A DNA stretch of 64,000 bases from NCBI RefSeq assembly GCF_002775205.1, contig NC_036446.1, forward strand, positions 15,314,565 to 15,378,564, given 5' to 3'. Made by a program: the position numbers and the translations under genes. Origin of the DNA: Xiphophorus maculatus. Taxonomy: Eukaryota > Chordata > Actinopteri > Cyprinodontiformes > Poeciliidae. Below, piece after piece: positions 13,310-26,569 of this stretch (within the stretch, counting starts at the first letter, position 1; every line of letters starts with the position of its first letter). The notes beneath the pieces are model-generated. The model saw nothing but the letters and a program-made list of their open reading frames with translations, made no database searches and was not told where the DNA came from.

Positions 13310-14830
13310 ATTAGAGACAAACTTCAGTGTATTTTATTGGGATTTCTTGTGACACAGTACTGCAATATGGTAAAGTGGATGAAAATTATACATGGCTTGA
13401 ATATATTTATTTTACAAATAAAACTGTGAACTGTTGGTCTGCATTTGTATTTAGCTTTTCTGACTCAACACTGTGTAGGAACAGCGTTAGCTGGAGTTAC
13501 AGCTGCCATACAGCTGGGAATATCTTCTTTAGCTTTGTTCCTCTGGAGACAGATTTTTAATCAATTCTTATTTGTAAAATAGCTTAAGTTCAACCAGACT
13601 GGATGGAGAGCAGCTGTGAACATTGATTTACGGGTCTTACAAAATGTTTTCCAAGAAATGCTGTTCCAGGCCGGGGGTGTGCAACCCTAACAATTCAAAG
13701 AGCAATTTTTGCCCTTTGCCCAGCTAGATAAAACTTGTTTAGAGCAGCAAATGTTAAATAAAGTTTTGAACATTTTTTGATAAATATTTACTATGGAAAA
13801 TCTGATGTTATTATTAAAGAACCACAATGCTATTTCTATTTTTAGACTTTAAAGCAAATTCAAACTTGAAAACAGTTTTTTCTATTGGATGTTATACAGC
13901 TATGTAAAATAATAGTTTCCTAGTCAATGACAAAAAGAATGTGACTTTTAGTTCCAGTCTGTTGTAGAATTTCAATGCAATTATTCCATGAAAAAACTGG
14001 AAAAACTACTGAAACATGCATTTGTTAATATATGAGTATTTAGAAACATTAGTTACTAATCTTTTTTTTTTTTTTTTTTTTGCTAAAGTTTTAAATAACC
14101 ATTGTGGAAGGTCCAAAGAGCTACTTGCGGCTCCGGAGCCGCAGGCTGAGGACCCTTACTCTAGACTGGCCGAAGACACTAGCTGTGTTTACGGTTGTTG
14201 TCCTGCTGAAAGGTAAACCTCCACTCCAGTCTCTACTTTAGCCTGTATTTATCTCCATTTACCTTTACTTTAACTCAGACCAGCTTCACAATCCTAAGAA
14301 GAAAAGTGTCCCCTCAGCATGATGCTGCCACGACCATATTTCATGGGGTTGTGACATGTATTATTTTCCCTCCACACAGTCTTTTGCATGTTGGCCAAAA
14401 CGATTGGTTTTGTTTTCTGTGTCCCCTCCATGGCTTATGAGATACTGTAATTGAAACCTCATTTGGCTTTGCTTTAACAGTTCAGCGTCACTCTTCCAGT
14501 GAGGCCAGGTGTGTGAAGTGCTTCAGCTGCAGTGTTCCTGTCAACAGATTTACTTGGATCTCTGCAGCTCCTTTAACTAACACCTTTAACTTTTCCAGGA
14601 TTTCCAAACCTCTGAGGCCTTCGCAGAACAGCTGGATTAATTCAGAGATTCAATTACATACAGATTGAACATTTACTAATTAGGTGTTTCCTGATGTGCA
14701 CTGGGTTTTTTAGGGGGCCAAAAAAATTAAAATGGGTTGAATACAAATGCACACCACAATATTAGATTTTAAAAAAATGATCTTCACATATGAAAATCAT
14801 TTGTCATTTGCACAAATATGCGTTTTGTTT
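13310..14830 (-). mobile_element. Tc1-like relic carrying a nested insertion
   Basis: The antisense Tc1 signature CAGCATGATGCTGCCACGA lies near 14,318-14,336. The element ends with GAATACAAATGCA at 14,739-14,751, and a related end, GCATTTGTATTTA, is near 13,440. The middle (about 13,660-14,165) is foreign to the Tc1 pattern and looks like a hAT-type element inserted later. No functional transposase frame survives. Confidence 0.55.
13660..14165. mobile_element. hAT-like non-autonomous element, nested
   Basis: The left end has GGGGGTGTGCAACCC. The right end reads AAAGAGCTACTTGCGGCTCC followed by GAGCCGCAGGCTGAGGACCC. Short inner words such as CAAAGAGC recur at both ends. This resembles the 'GGGGTGCGCAACC...GAGCCGC' termini of vertebrate hAT-derived repeats. 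The interior is AT-rich and non-coding. Family name is uncertain. Confidence 0.45.
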
Positions 14831-16419
14831 TGTTTTCACAATTTTGCTGCTTTAGACGGCATTATGCCTGTTTTTAGTTGAGGAAGTCGAAAAGACAGAA
14901 AGCAGGGTAGAGTTGTTCAGTCCAACACCAAACATCTGCCACCTGAGTGATTGCTGATCCAAACTGCCCATGGCGAAGGCTCAAACTGTGGCTTTTAAAA
15001 GAGTCGTTTCAGCCTAATACATGGCCCATTACCAAATGGCCATTCATCACATTAACCCCATGTCTAAAGAGCCGCCAGTGCGTCAAAAAGTACAGTGCCA
15101 TAGCGCTCTGTGTCTCCGTTCAGGACACACTGAGCAGAGAGTCCACTTTGCCATAACTGTGTTTACCTCAGAGATACACAAACGCAGCCTGCTGCCAGCT
15201 CTATTAACAACGCGAGTCTGGATCTCTGCTGATCTACAGGCATGAACTCATTAACTATGCAGTGTAAAAATGAGGATTTTCTGTTTGTACCACAGAGTAC
15301 CACACTGCACTTGGTACTAGATGGTCCAGGCAGTGCAAAAAATGCAACAATATGCTCGCTTAAAAAAAAAAAAAGACGTCTATATTTAAAGAAAAGAAAA
15401 TGAGAAAACTAAACCTGTGAAGCAAACCTTTAATTAGCACAAAGTTGGAATTAAGGAACTTCAGGCCTGGCTGCGGTGAGCCTGATTTCTTAATAACATG
15501 GTGATAAACACAACAATCAATCAAGGTTCCTGACAGGACTTACAATTCAGGAGAGATTGGCCAAAATAAGAGTGGTTTCACTCTCTCATTGTGGCGGTGT
15601 GTATGCCGGTGTGTAAAAGGACACCGGCTGCAGTCTGCAGCGAAGCTACTCGCACCAAAGTGGTGATGGAAAGAGTAAAAAGCATCACTTTAATTTTACA
15701 GGACACAACAGCACCAAGTGAAGCCGCGTCTGGAAAACAACAGCTGTGCAATCCGTACTGTAAAGTCACTCAACTTTCAGCACAACAATGACGCTTAATG
15801 TTTGAAAAAGCAGAGGAAGGCACAGTAAACACAGGGATGTGCAGCCCTTTGGTGTTAGGTGTCACTTTTGATTTAGGTACATCATCATATATGACAGTGT
15901 AATTTACATTATATTATTCTATCATTCTAAGCATACAAACACCTCAAAATAAACTAATGTCCCAGTATTTAACGTGCAAGAAAATAATGCTAACAATGTG
16001 TCGTTAAAACTGTTAGATTGGTTTGTGCACAAATTTCTTTGCATATTAACAATCAAGACCTAAACCTTTAATTTTAGTCAGTGAATTGATAACAATGACT
16101 GATTAGAAACCTGACTGACATGCAGATTATAACCAAAAATTGAGAAAATACAGCTTTTCAAAAATGTACAGCTGATACACTTTAGCTTTTCATTTACATA
16201 GTATGTATTTTAAATATTATCGAAACCTAATTATAACAGAGAAATGGCTGAATTACTGTATACCTATGGTAGGATTATAAAAAAAATGATAACTGTACTG
16301 GTAAATCAAAGAACGCATTCCTGTGTGTTGGATATGAACACTCGTGACTTTAGTTTTGGCAGTGTTAGGACAGTTTTAGGCCAACGCCGTTTGTGGAGGG
16401 AAACTGTCACCCTGAACAT

Positions 16420-16770
16420 GCGAAGAAGAATGATGGATTGCTTCGTACTTTGCTTTTATCCACAAGAAAGGTGTACATTTCTGAGAGTTGATGGAAAGAT
16501 GGATGGAGATAAATGTGCAGTAAGAGGCCACCAAAGACTTTTGACTGGGATAGAGGTTCACTTTACAGCAGGACAACGAATCCAAACAGCATCACAAGAG
16601 CTCAAAGTCAGACTTGAATCAAATTGAGAATTTGTGGCAAGATTTAAAAAGAGATAGTCACACAGGGCTCCATCCAATCTGACTGAGATTGTGCAGTTGT
16701 AATTTCAGAAAAAGGCAGTTTTGAGTTCTGAGTCAGAAGTCTGAATACAAATGCATCCCACTTTTCATAA
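16420..16770 (+). mobile_element. Tc1 transposase relic
   Basis: From 16,563 the + strand reads LQQDNESKQHHKSS, then SDLNQIENLWQDLKR. This is a decayed copy of the FQQDNDPKHT...SPDLNPIENLWxDLK catalytic segment (second D of the DDE/D triad) of Tc1 transposases. Upstream text is frameshifted. The element ends at 16,743-16,755 with GAATACAAATGCA, the terminus shared with other relics here. It is a pseudogene, not an active transposon. Confidence 0.8.
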
Positions 16771-18408
16771 TTTTTATTTTATAAAAAGTTTACAAGCCAT
16801 CTGTAGTTTAAGTTGGAATGAGTCGTTTACAAAAGATAGAACATGTTTATCGAGACAATTTTAACTGATCCCTGATTCAGAGAAACATATTAGAATGTGA
16901 ACATTTCTAATAAAATCTCATAGAATGCATTAACTAATATTCAGATTCCATCAAAGTTTCTGAAAAGAGCTTGTTTGAAGCTGGGAAACAGAAGCACACC
17001 TACCCCTGCAGCGATTACATGGTCTGCCCCAAGCAGTCTTTGCTTTCCTCGACTACAATCCTCAGCTTTTTCTGCTGCTTTCTGTTGGAAGATCATTTGC
17101 TCAGCAGAGGTGATGTGAAACAAATAACGACTCTGAGAGGTAAATCACAGCAGCTCCTCTCTCTCACCTCGCCACTTTTAGCAGACCGTGGCTGATTTCC
17201 TTCCTTGCGTGACTCCGGAGTGTAAACACTCGGCAAGAGTGACTCATCACTATTTGTCACTTCCATGGCCTGATATAAACACGAGAAAGGGTCAGGGGTC
17301 ATCTTGGGGTGGAGTGTGGGTGGCGGGGGTGCAGCACATCTCCCCGTGAGACATCTTCCATTCTCCGAAGAATTCACAGCTTCCTGTGGCCAAAGCCGCA
17401 CGCCTGCCCACTCGAGCCTGGAGGAAGGAGAAAGAGAAACAGTTAGACACAGGCAGGGAGAAGGACAGGCGATTTAGGTGACAGATTACCTTCCCTACCA
17501 CACGGCTCTTCAGCAAAATGGAAAGAATGCAGTAGAGATGAGCCTGTGTCTCTTCCTTTACTGACAGGCACAAGAAAAAGAGTGATAACTGGAGGCAAGA
17601 TGGAGCGGATAAGGTTGGATCTGGCCGTGTAGAGTAAATGAACTTCATTCTGCTTCATCTACTGAGAAACTGATTAATAAGCCATGAAAGGATTGTTTAC
17701 ATGGGTTTGCCAACTTGTTCTGTGCACCAGTTGGCACTAAGAGAGCACTGATCAGCACTTTGGCCTCTTTAACCCGACATTATTGCAGGGTAGTTAGGGT
17801 GGAAGGGAGGGATAGCCACTTCCTTTCAGGCCCCCAGTCTGAAGACGGGCCAAACGGAGTCCGGCATCAATCACTATGCACTCCGCAGCTTTCTCAATGC
17901 CATTGTTATAGAGCAGACCAACGGAAAGAGGCCGGTAGCAGGTGAAAATAAAAAAGCCCTCTGACAATTACAGGGTAAGATTTCTCTCCCAGCGTCGTTA
18001 GCGTTTACACAAGCCAGAGGGAGCAGAGCCTGTCCACTAACGCGCATACAAATATTTAGTCAACAACATTCTCCAACTGGCACTGACACATGAACACATG
18101 CGGCTACAGGCAGACATTACGGGCGCATATAACCGGCTGCTGACATACAAATGCGTGTGTGCACAGAAAAGTAGACAGATTTGCTCTAATGTCTGCTAAT
18201 GGCACATTACAGTAAGAACAAAATGAAGTGTTAGACCACAAATAAAGGTTATGGCATCACTCTGCTGATATGACTCAAATTCGGTGCTTTCCAAATGTAT
18301 TCAAGCGCTCTGAACTTCCTATTTTGTCAGTTCAACAAATACTGATCAATTTGTGGAGAAGATTACAGCTGGATTACGTTCTAAACTAAGAAAATTAAAG
18401 ATTGTGCT

Positions 18409-18409
18409 A

Positions 18410-18442
<33 letters not shown>

Positions 18443-18443
18443 A

Positions 18444-18479
<36 letters not shown>

Positions 18480-18480
18480 A

Positions 18481-18576
<96 letters not shown>
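18409..18576. repeat. (ATCT)n microsatellite
   Basis: About 168 bp of ATCT tetranucleotides with an interruption near 18,442 (AACT) and one near 18,479 (ATAT). The isoleucine/tyrosine/leucine/serine open frame across it is an artefact. Confidence 0.97.
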
Positions 18577-18789
18577 AAAGAATTGAATCAGATTCATTAG
18601 CTGTTAATAGCCTGTTGATCCTTCAGGAGTATTCTTAATGCATTTTGTGCTTTTATGAGTATTAAAGCAGGTAAGCAAATAATACAAATTTTATTATGTT
18701 GTAAAATTGAGGTGCCAGAAGTAAAATTACTTTTTTGTTGCATAGACGTTAAATATATCTGTAGTAAAATGCATATATTTGCTCCTTGA

Positions 18790-19830
18790 CCTGTTAATCT
18801 TTCAGGCTGTGATATTTTGGCTCTTCCCAGGCATCGTCAGTCTCTTTCCAAGCTTCATCCCTTGCGCTGCCCACCACATCTCCCTGCTAGCTGTACTCCT
18901 CTCTACTCCTGTCCTGGGTCGGGATCACTGCCTAAACCTGGCAGGATCTCTGTCACACGATGCCATACATGTGATGCTTCACTGGGACCCCCCTCCGCTC
19001 AGGAAATGCTTTCGGCCTTTTTCCCACCCTGGTGTTCCAATGTGGAGAGTCGGGCATTATATGACTGAATCCAGTTACCATCCCAGAACATTCCTGGCTG
19101 ATTCCAACCACTGCTTTTGGCTACGAGTTCCCACAGACAACGAGGATATGCCCCAGTTTGAAACCGGCAGGGGCACTGACTATCAAGCTGTAAACTACCA
19201 AAGCTGTTTATGCCAGAACAGAGGAGTTTGAGCTCCACAATAGGCAATTATGCCCACCCATCCCCCCCTTCTCTTCTTCATTCAATTTGTGGTTTCTCTG
19301 TAGGTGGATTGGGTTGTGCGCAGATTAAAAATAGTCGGCTCATTCCAGACAAAAACTGTGAGGGACACGGAGCACACATTGCACCAATGATATCTCCCAT
19401 TGTGGTGCGCTGTTTGGGAATTCTTAATTGCTTTTTCCGAAGCAGTGTGCCACAGGAAAATCCCCCTTCAGACGAGAGCAGAAAAGGGTTGGTGGGCTGC
19501 GTGTAAACACCATAGATGTTATGTAAACATGGACGTATAAACCCATGTTGCCCCATGTGCACCCATCAAACTACCATCAAGAGGGTATCAAAGGAGCTAA
19601 CCTGCAGCAGAGCCAGTTGTGGCCTGCGAGTGCCCTCCCTGTCTCTTTTGTGTTCTCCGCTGTGGTTTCTGCTTCAGCTCTCATTATTGATGTCTCCCCA
19701 AGTTAGACAGGCCATGATGGACCAACTCTGGGAGGTGTGCGCGGGCCTGCAGGGTGGGGCCCCAAACAGGCTCCCACTCACCGAGAGGCCGAGGCGTTGC
19801 AAAGAGGCCGAGCCAGCAGAAAGAGAATTG
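18790..19830. other. Complex non-repetitive block, possible enhancer cluster
   Basis: About 1 kb of repeat-poor, fairly GC-balanced DNA. It includes an A/T-core stretch GGGAATTCTTAATTGC (about 19,415-19,430) and an ATCAAAG TCF/LEF-type word near 19,588. A 150-codon open frame (18,779-19,231) has no recognisable domain and is probably chance. It may be foxf1 upstream regulatory DNA, which is inference only. Confidence 0.25.
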
Positions 19831-20199
19831 AAGCTAAAAAAAATAATAATAATAATAATAACTCGAGACAGAAGTTGTGTCGCTCTGTTTTGCCTTGTAA
19901 AAAAAAAAAACATGTTTTTGTGTTAGCATTTGTCTCATTTTACGAAAATAAATTACACATCTATAAAGCTTTGCAACTAAGTTAGATGCATCACTATGTT
20001 GCATCTTAAAAGAAATACAAGTGTGGAATCATGAGGAATTGAGTTAACCTAAAACCCAAAGTCTGTGGTTCTTTAAATCATCAACTTGACAGTAAAATAA
20101 AGTTAATGAATGTTTTTTCCAGTTTTGAACTGAAGCAATCATTTGCGTTCACAGCCCTCATCCATTAGACAGATGTGAACACCCCCTCTCACCCTCCCA

Positions 20200-20244
20200 C
20201 ACACACACACACACACGCCCTCGCCCACACACACACACACACAC
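20200..20244. repeat. (CA)n microsatellite
   Basis: Two CA runs (20,200-20,216 and 20,225-20,244) split by GCCCTCGC. Confidence 0.95.
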
Positions 20245-22219
20245 GACAAGCAAAAAGGAACCTGAAAATTTACTCAAAATGATCTCAGGATTCTTAGAAT
20301 TGGAAAAGAAAATCATGAAAAATCAGAAGGGATAATAGTAAAAGATGAACTACTATTCTGGAAAAAAGTCATGAAAGTCATGAAGCTGAAATAAATATAT
20401 TTGTTTCTCTAAAAACTCATTAAATTAAAAATCACAGCCTTGTCAGATTTAAAAATGCTACATTGTGCTATTTTACCTTTCAATTCTAAATGAACATGTT
20501 TCTGAAATGTTTATTCTGTAATATTAATTTCTTTTTGGTACAGCTGTTTTTTCTTCTTCTTCTTCTTTTTAATCCAAAGAGCTTGAGTTGAGTTTAAACA
20601 GGTATAAGCAATGAAACATTATGAAACATTTTCTGTGCAACCGTAAACCACATCTGGACGGTTGGGAGTTTGTAAAAACTCTGGACCTGCCAAATCCTTC
20701 CCTCTGCGGCCTTCATGTTCATTTATGTTGTGGTGTGCGGAACCTAACATATAAAAGTGACTAAAAATACCACGGTCATCTGGTTAATCAACTTTATTTC
20801 ATTAATATTTGGTACAAACAAGTGAGACCATAAATAGGACATTAAATATTTATTTTTAAAAATATGGCACACTGGGGATCATTCGTGAAATGTTCTTGAT
20901 CAGGATGTTTGGAGTTCTCATAATAACATTTGTGGAAAAATACCCACACTTTGGTTGAAATCGTACAAGTGTTAAATTTAAAATAAAAACAAACAAACAA
21001 AAAAAAAAAAAACATAAAATAGCCTGATACAGGATAAAAGCAACAAAGCAACAGAGCTTTTCAGGGAAGTTTTCACCCCAAATCAAACTGGCTTGATTTC
21101 AGCTTTGAAATTAGAAATCTTTATTAACAACTTTAATGTGCCAATGTTATTTTTCGTAGGTCCAATTTCTAGATATCACACATATTTTCCATGAGTCCTG
21201 CTTGGCCTGGTGAAGTTGCTGTAACAACTAATTGCAGCTGTAGAGGTTTGCAGAATTAAGCCAGAAATAAACCAATGCCAACCATCAAATGTAACTATTC
21301 TTTCGTCTCAATTGTGTTTGTTTTGGTTTGCTATATTTTGCTTATTTATTTTTGATTTCTTGCTGTTAATTAACTTTTATACAAGTTGGGGTTTTCTTTT
21401 TATTTATTCATTCACATATTTACTTATTTCATCCTTTTTGTTTGTTTTTATTAGTGTCTTGTTGCCATTAACAAAGTTGACTTTGAAACTTGTATTGTAG
21501 TTTGTTAACTAGGCCTTTCTGTACATCATTTATTATTCCCCACAATTTACCGCGTTTAGCTCATTATTTCTCCCTTTCTCTCATTGTTGTTTGACTTCCA
21601 TCGCCCTTTGATTTTATCTTGCGTTGCGCTCGTTCTGAATGGAAAGTGAAATGAATAAAGACAGATTGACTGAGATTATTTTCTTCCTTCAGAAGGACGA
21701 ATAATTGCACCTTATTTCATTCTTCCTCATATCACTGTGCAGAAAATAAACTGTTGTCGTCATAAAACTATCAGTTAGTTGAATGTGTGAGTTAAATGGC
21801 TCCGCTTCTTTTAATTTTAAAAGACTTTACTGACTCGATGGTTTAATGTAGCGTCAGATCGAAATGAGTTTTTAAGTCTTTCCTATGAATAAATTCAGCA
21901 TATAAAACAACTTTATATTAGATTCTCTATTCTCTCTTTTTTTTTTTTAGATGAAATTAACGAATTTGTTGAACGCAATACCCGCAGCATGATATGCGCA
22001 TCATCCGTGGCACATTTTTGACTTAAAAATCACCAAATGCAGAAGAAACAGGCGCCAATGTGTCCATCTCGAATGACCTAAAATACCCTGATGAGGGTTT
22101 TTTTGTTTGTTTGTTTGTTTGTTTTTTGGACATTTATTTCAAATTATGACCCCGGATTCCACATATATCCTTATTGTTTGAACAGTTTGTCATCTGAAAA
22201 TGAACACAAATCAAAAGGG

Positions 22220-22440
22220 AACATAAAGACTAAGTCTCTGCGCCGCGACGTACAACGAAGCACAATTCAAATATCTGTTTTGGACGCGCAAAAACTCATT
22301 GAGCGCATTTGCGCCGCGGCTGATTGCTGGCGGCGCCCATCAAACCCGCTTCGCATTGACGCAGCGACCCAATGCGCGCAATCAGCGGTCTGCGCGCAGC
22401 CCAGTCCCTTCCCGATCACATAAACAGCACTTCAACGAAA
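22220..22440. promoter_or_regulatory. CpG cluster about 5.5 kb upstream of foxf1
   Basis: An abrupt cluster of CpG and GCGC words (GCGCCGCG, GGCGGCGCC, TGCGCGC twice) in AT-rich surroundings. It contains a 9-bp inverted repeat, GCTGATTGC (22,319-22,327) and GCAATCAGC (22,378-22,386). It could be a small CpG island marking a promoter or enhancer. A minus-strand transcript start would fit a foxf1-linked lncRNA, but nothing proves transcription. Confidence 0.35.
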
Positions 22441-22497
22441 ATATACACGGCCACCTACTGCGCACAGGGAAAGTGATGGGGTGGAGTGTGTGTGTGT

Positions 22498-22517
22498 GTG
22501 TGTGGGGGGGGGGGGGG
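22498..22517. repeat. GT run followed by a long G run
   Basis: A (GT)n run ends directly in an uninterrupted run of about 14 G, a likely slippage hotspot. Confidence 0.85.
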
Positions 22518-22779
22518 ACCCGCGTCGGCTTTACACTGTTTTCAATTAAAGTGACAATGCTGAGTGAGCTGCAGACGACCCCCAGGAGGCAAAAGAACAC
22601 AAAAAAAAAACAATTTATATCGCAATTAATCCATAAATACATTTAATTCGATTGAATAGTTCAACTGTCATTAATAAATATGTGGCATTAAGACTCAGAT
22701 GCATTGATTAAACCAATTAGTTTCTTTTTAATTTGTGAGTTGTGCGTAATACAAACTGTGTGCCGGCTCTGTCTCTGTT

Positions 22780-22930
22780 ATTCGCCATATTATATAACAT
22801 AATCATTTATTGCCGCCAATCTTGGCCAGAAAATTATAGAGATAAAAGACAAAACAGAAAATGCAGCAGACTTCAAATCAATTGCAGGCCCGCTGATGCA
22901 AATGAAGAGTCTCTTTAACATATCGTTTAA
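22780..22930. other. Candidate conserved non-coding element
   Basis: Dense with factor-site-like words: a CArG-like CCATATTATA, a GCCAATCTTGGCCAG dyad (NFI-like), AGATAAAAG (GATA-like) and a perfect octamer ATGCAAAT (22,896-22,903). The composition differs from the repeats around it. Its position fits a proximal foxf1 enhancer. Conservation has not been tested. Confidence 0.3.
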
Positions 22931-23449
22931 AATATGTTGGCATTTGAGTCTTTTAGTTGCATTTAGTTACATTACTAACCGTTTCGAGCATATATTTTTA
23001 GAAAATATGCTCAGTATAGTAATTGAGTTAACATCACGCGCATTTCCTCTTGAGGCTTTGGGGGCATTTGGGTGATAAACCTCCGTACGCTGACCTCAGA
23101 AACAGAGATTTCTCCCAAAACTTGACTCAAGTTCAGTTCGGATGGACTCAGGCCCAGTTGATGGATTTTTCTGGAGCGCTGTCCTCCAAACAAAGTCTGT
23201 GCGGCCCCTCGGTGACCCTCTGCCGCCCTCTTTCACCACCCAGGAGACAAACTGTTGAAACTATTACTCAGAGGTGATGCTCTGTGGATGAAAAATTCAA
23301 TTTATGCTTAACACTTAAAATGCGAAGGCGGGTTTCGATGAGCCAATGTTTCAGTTCTGTCCTGCTGACCACTGCTACTATTGGATATGTGATTCACGGG
23401 CTACTGCAGGTGTCATTTCTGAGTTTATCTGGATAAATACATTTAAAAA

Positions 23450-23480
23450 ATAAATAAATAAATAAATAAATAAATAAAAA
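23450..23480. repeat. (TAAA)n microsatellite
   Basis: About seven TAAA units. Confidence 0.9.
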
Positions 23481-25739
23481 ACTAAGGATGGCCAGGTAGG
23501 CCCAGATGGCTCTTAATGTTTCCATACATCACAAAGGTCACCTACAGGGGCGCCTATAGAAGGTTTTGTAAAGGTTTCACTAATAGAGCTGACACAAAAA
23601 CGACCCTGTGTGATAATACGAGTTTTATTCAGGTAGGTTACACTTGCTTATTAGCTTGAAATTTAATCTGAAAAGAATTTGTTGTGTGTTTTTTTTTTTT
23701 CAAACAACCACAGTCAGTAAATTCATGTTTTCAAGCATCTGCTGATTTCATTAGTTAGAACCTGTGTTTTAGTCCCTATGAAATGATTAAAAATACTGCA
23801 CGTCTCCTAGCTTTTGAATGAAATAGAAGAAGCAACTCCTCAAAGACTTTCCTTTGCTCACTTAATTTCATGTGTTTAGTGTTTGATACTTGGGGCCCAC
23901 GGTGGCAAATTTATGGAGGTGGTCATTGTCCCCCTGGATCCCTTGAACTCGCCACTGATCATGTATTTGTGTCTCGTTTTGTTCTGAACAGGCGCTAGAA
24001 AAGTTAGTGTTTTTTTTTTTTTTTTAATTAAACACCATTAAAGACTGAAGTAATTCATAAGACAATGACGATGTTCCAATTATAAGGAGCAGTCGTAAGA
24101 CATGTATAAGTTAATGTAACATGCATTTTTGCGCTTGACATCTAGACTGTGTTTAATGTTTCAGAGTGTTGTACCTGAACTGAAGTGACTGAACATTCCT
24201 GAGGGTGCAGCGCTGTCAAATATTTCATGTTGGGACGTCATGGAAAAGTGCAGGACTTTGTCTGTGACGGAGCAACAGGGAAGCTCTGATCTCGGCTCCC
24301 AAGCCTCTGCATGAAGTAATGAACAAACTAATCTTTTTTACCACTTTCTCATGGCAGCGTTTTCCTTTGTGGCTCAAACTGTTGAACATGTTGGTAGAAG
24401 GTAGAGTGACATTAATGAATGGCCTCTCCTGAACGCGCAGCTGAAACGTGGAAAAAGGAGAAGGCCACTTTGATCGCCGAATCATTGTCCAACACTGATG
24501 GATACACATTTTTATGTTACAGAAACTGACAGAGCCGGCCTGATGCACAAGCAGACTTTGCGGCTGCTGAAGGCCACTGCTGGCCTGGGAGCCAGGAGGA
24601 AACCTTTTCTATAAATTAATGAGCTTTTAGGTTTATGAAATGTTTTGAAAGATAAGTCAAGGTGGCTGCATTTGTTTATATTATCGTTTGTTTGTTTATT
24701 TATCATTCCCTTGTACATTTTTATTATAGTATAGTGTTACATTTACAGCATATAACATAAACCTTTTTCAAAGCTGCTGAAGTGACTGAAACTTAAACAG
24801 ACTCTATAAAGCCAGAGCCTTTTCAGTGTCATTTTAAAATCTAAATAATTCCTAGCTTAATTTAACATATATTTACATTATGAAATTATCTTATGATAAA
24901 TTGGTACTGATTTATTTTTTTTTAAACCACAGTAAATATACTAGATAAATTTTTCTTTAACATTTGCTCGCTGCCTACTGGATCTGGGATATTGCTAATT
25001 GATCTGCAAGTCAGAGAAACTTATTGGATTTTGCTGTCTGCAGAAATGTGGTGAACTTAAGTGCCTTTAAATCTCTGAATCCTTTAGACGGTCTAGTCAT
25101 GTTACCCAACATCTGCCGTTCTCATGTTTAAATTCATTTTTTTAATCTGATCTTTTTTAAAATCATACTATAATGATTTTCCTCTAAATTAAACATGTTG
25201 CTGATTAGACTTGAAGGAAATGATCACATCGTTTATACTTTTGTTTGACTTTGTCATTAGCGTAACTTTAGAAGTTATAACACAATCCACCTAAACACAT
25301 TACCAGACAAACAGTGTTGCTTAATTTTGCTATTTAATTAAAGAGCAATGAAAAAGCAAAAGACGGTCCTGTATAGAACAATTTGAGAAATACTGAACAT
25401 AAAAATGAACACTTTATTCCAAATGGCATTCAGTTATAAATGAGAAGTGATTGTGTGCTTATCGAGTTAGAAACAATCAGGACTTTGTGTGAATTGGATC
25501 CATTCATTCATGCTCTTTACTCGGTTGTAAAAAAGCTGTGGGACGTAAAATTCAAAAATGATGAACCAAAGTTGTGCTGTGAGGTGGGCCCCCCTCATAT
25601 GAAATCCCGAATTAAGGCCTTGGTCCTCCTTGAGCCGCCTCTGGAAACTGGCCTGAGACGCATGAACAAAAAACTAAAAAAAAATAAAATAAAATAAAAA
25701 TAAAAAATCTAAATATGCCTTCTCCTTTTGGAGTAATAT

Positions 25740-25940
25740 GACATGAGGCGACTGAGCGTGAGAGAGGGGAAAAGCCTTAATGGAATGAAGTCATCAGCGG
25801 TAATTAAATGCAGTGGGCAGAGGGGAGCACGGGAGCGCGCCTGCCTGTCCCTGGTGCGCGCTGGGTGGTCCGCTTCACTGTTGAATATGCGGCTCTCAGT
25901 GCAAGCGAGCGGCCGAGCAGAGTCGAATCAGTGACGCACA
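25740..25940. promoter_or_regulatory. CpG-rich block about 2 kb upstream of foxf1
   Basis: CpG-rich stretch (GGGAGCGCGCCTGCC, GGTGCGCGCTGG, AAGCGAGCGGCCGAG) next to a homeodomain-type GGTAATTAAATG. Open frames through it are short and unrecognised. It could be a distal promoter or enhancer of foxf1. Confidence 0.35.
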
Positions 25941-26569
25941 TGGGCATTTATGTTCGACTTTAACTCTTCTATATGTCTGAAACAAAGGGCGACATCTAAT
26001 TTCCAACATATTTACCTTTTTTACTGTGAAATATGTGCATGTGAAGCAGCCATACACATCCTATATTAACTGAGAGATCATTTTTAAATCGTCATGTAAA
26101 TCTGTTACCTACATATTTACACGAAGGCGCTCTATCCAGGTGTTCTCTGATTTTACGCAGAGGCCAGATGTTTACATTTTTTTTTTTTGAAGCTTCAAAA
26201 CAGCCAAGTATGATTTTCACTCAGAATGAGAACCAATAAATAAAACAATGGAAAGGTTAACTTAACCCGCGGGTTTCGAAGAAACTGAAGGCTGCAGCCA
26301 TCTGAGATCTCTTGGGAACAATAAGGAACTTACTGTCAACAGTTTTAGGCTATATGGACTGATCTCACTCCCAGGGTGAAACAGGCTAAAGCCACAGGTC
26401 AGTGTAAAAATAACAAAACAACAACAACAACAAAAACATGCACACGCAAACTTGTGCGCAGCGTCCTCTGATTGATCTGTAGCCCAGTCATAATTTCTAG
26501 AGCTGCATGCATGTTTTAATCTCAATCTTAGTCTTTCCATCTACTCCATCTCCCACACAGCAAGCGCAG

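Noticed and set aside
16244-16627. 127-codon open frame as a possible gene
   Set aside because: It runs through a frameshifted Tc1 transposase. The true transposase remnant is in another frame.
18353-18586. Ile/Tyr/Leu/Ser repeat protein
   Set aside because: It is a translated ATCT microsatellite.
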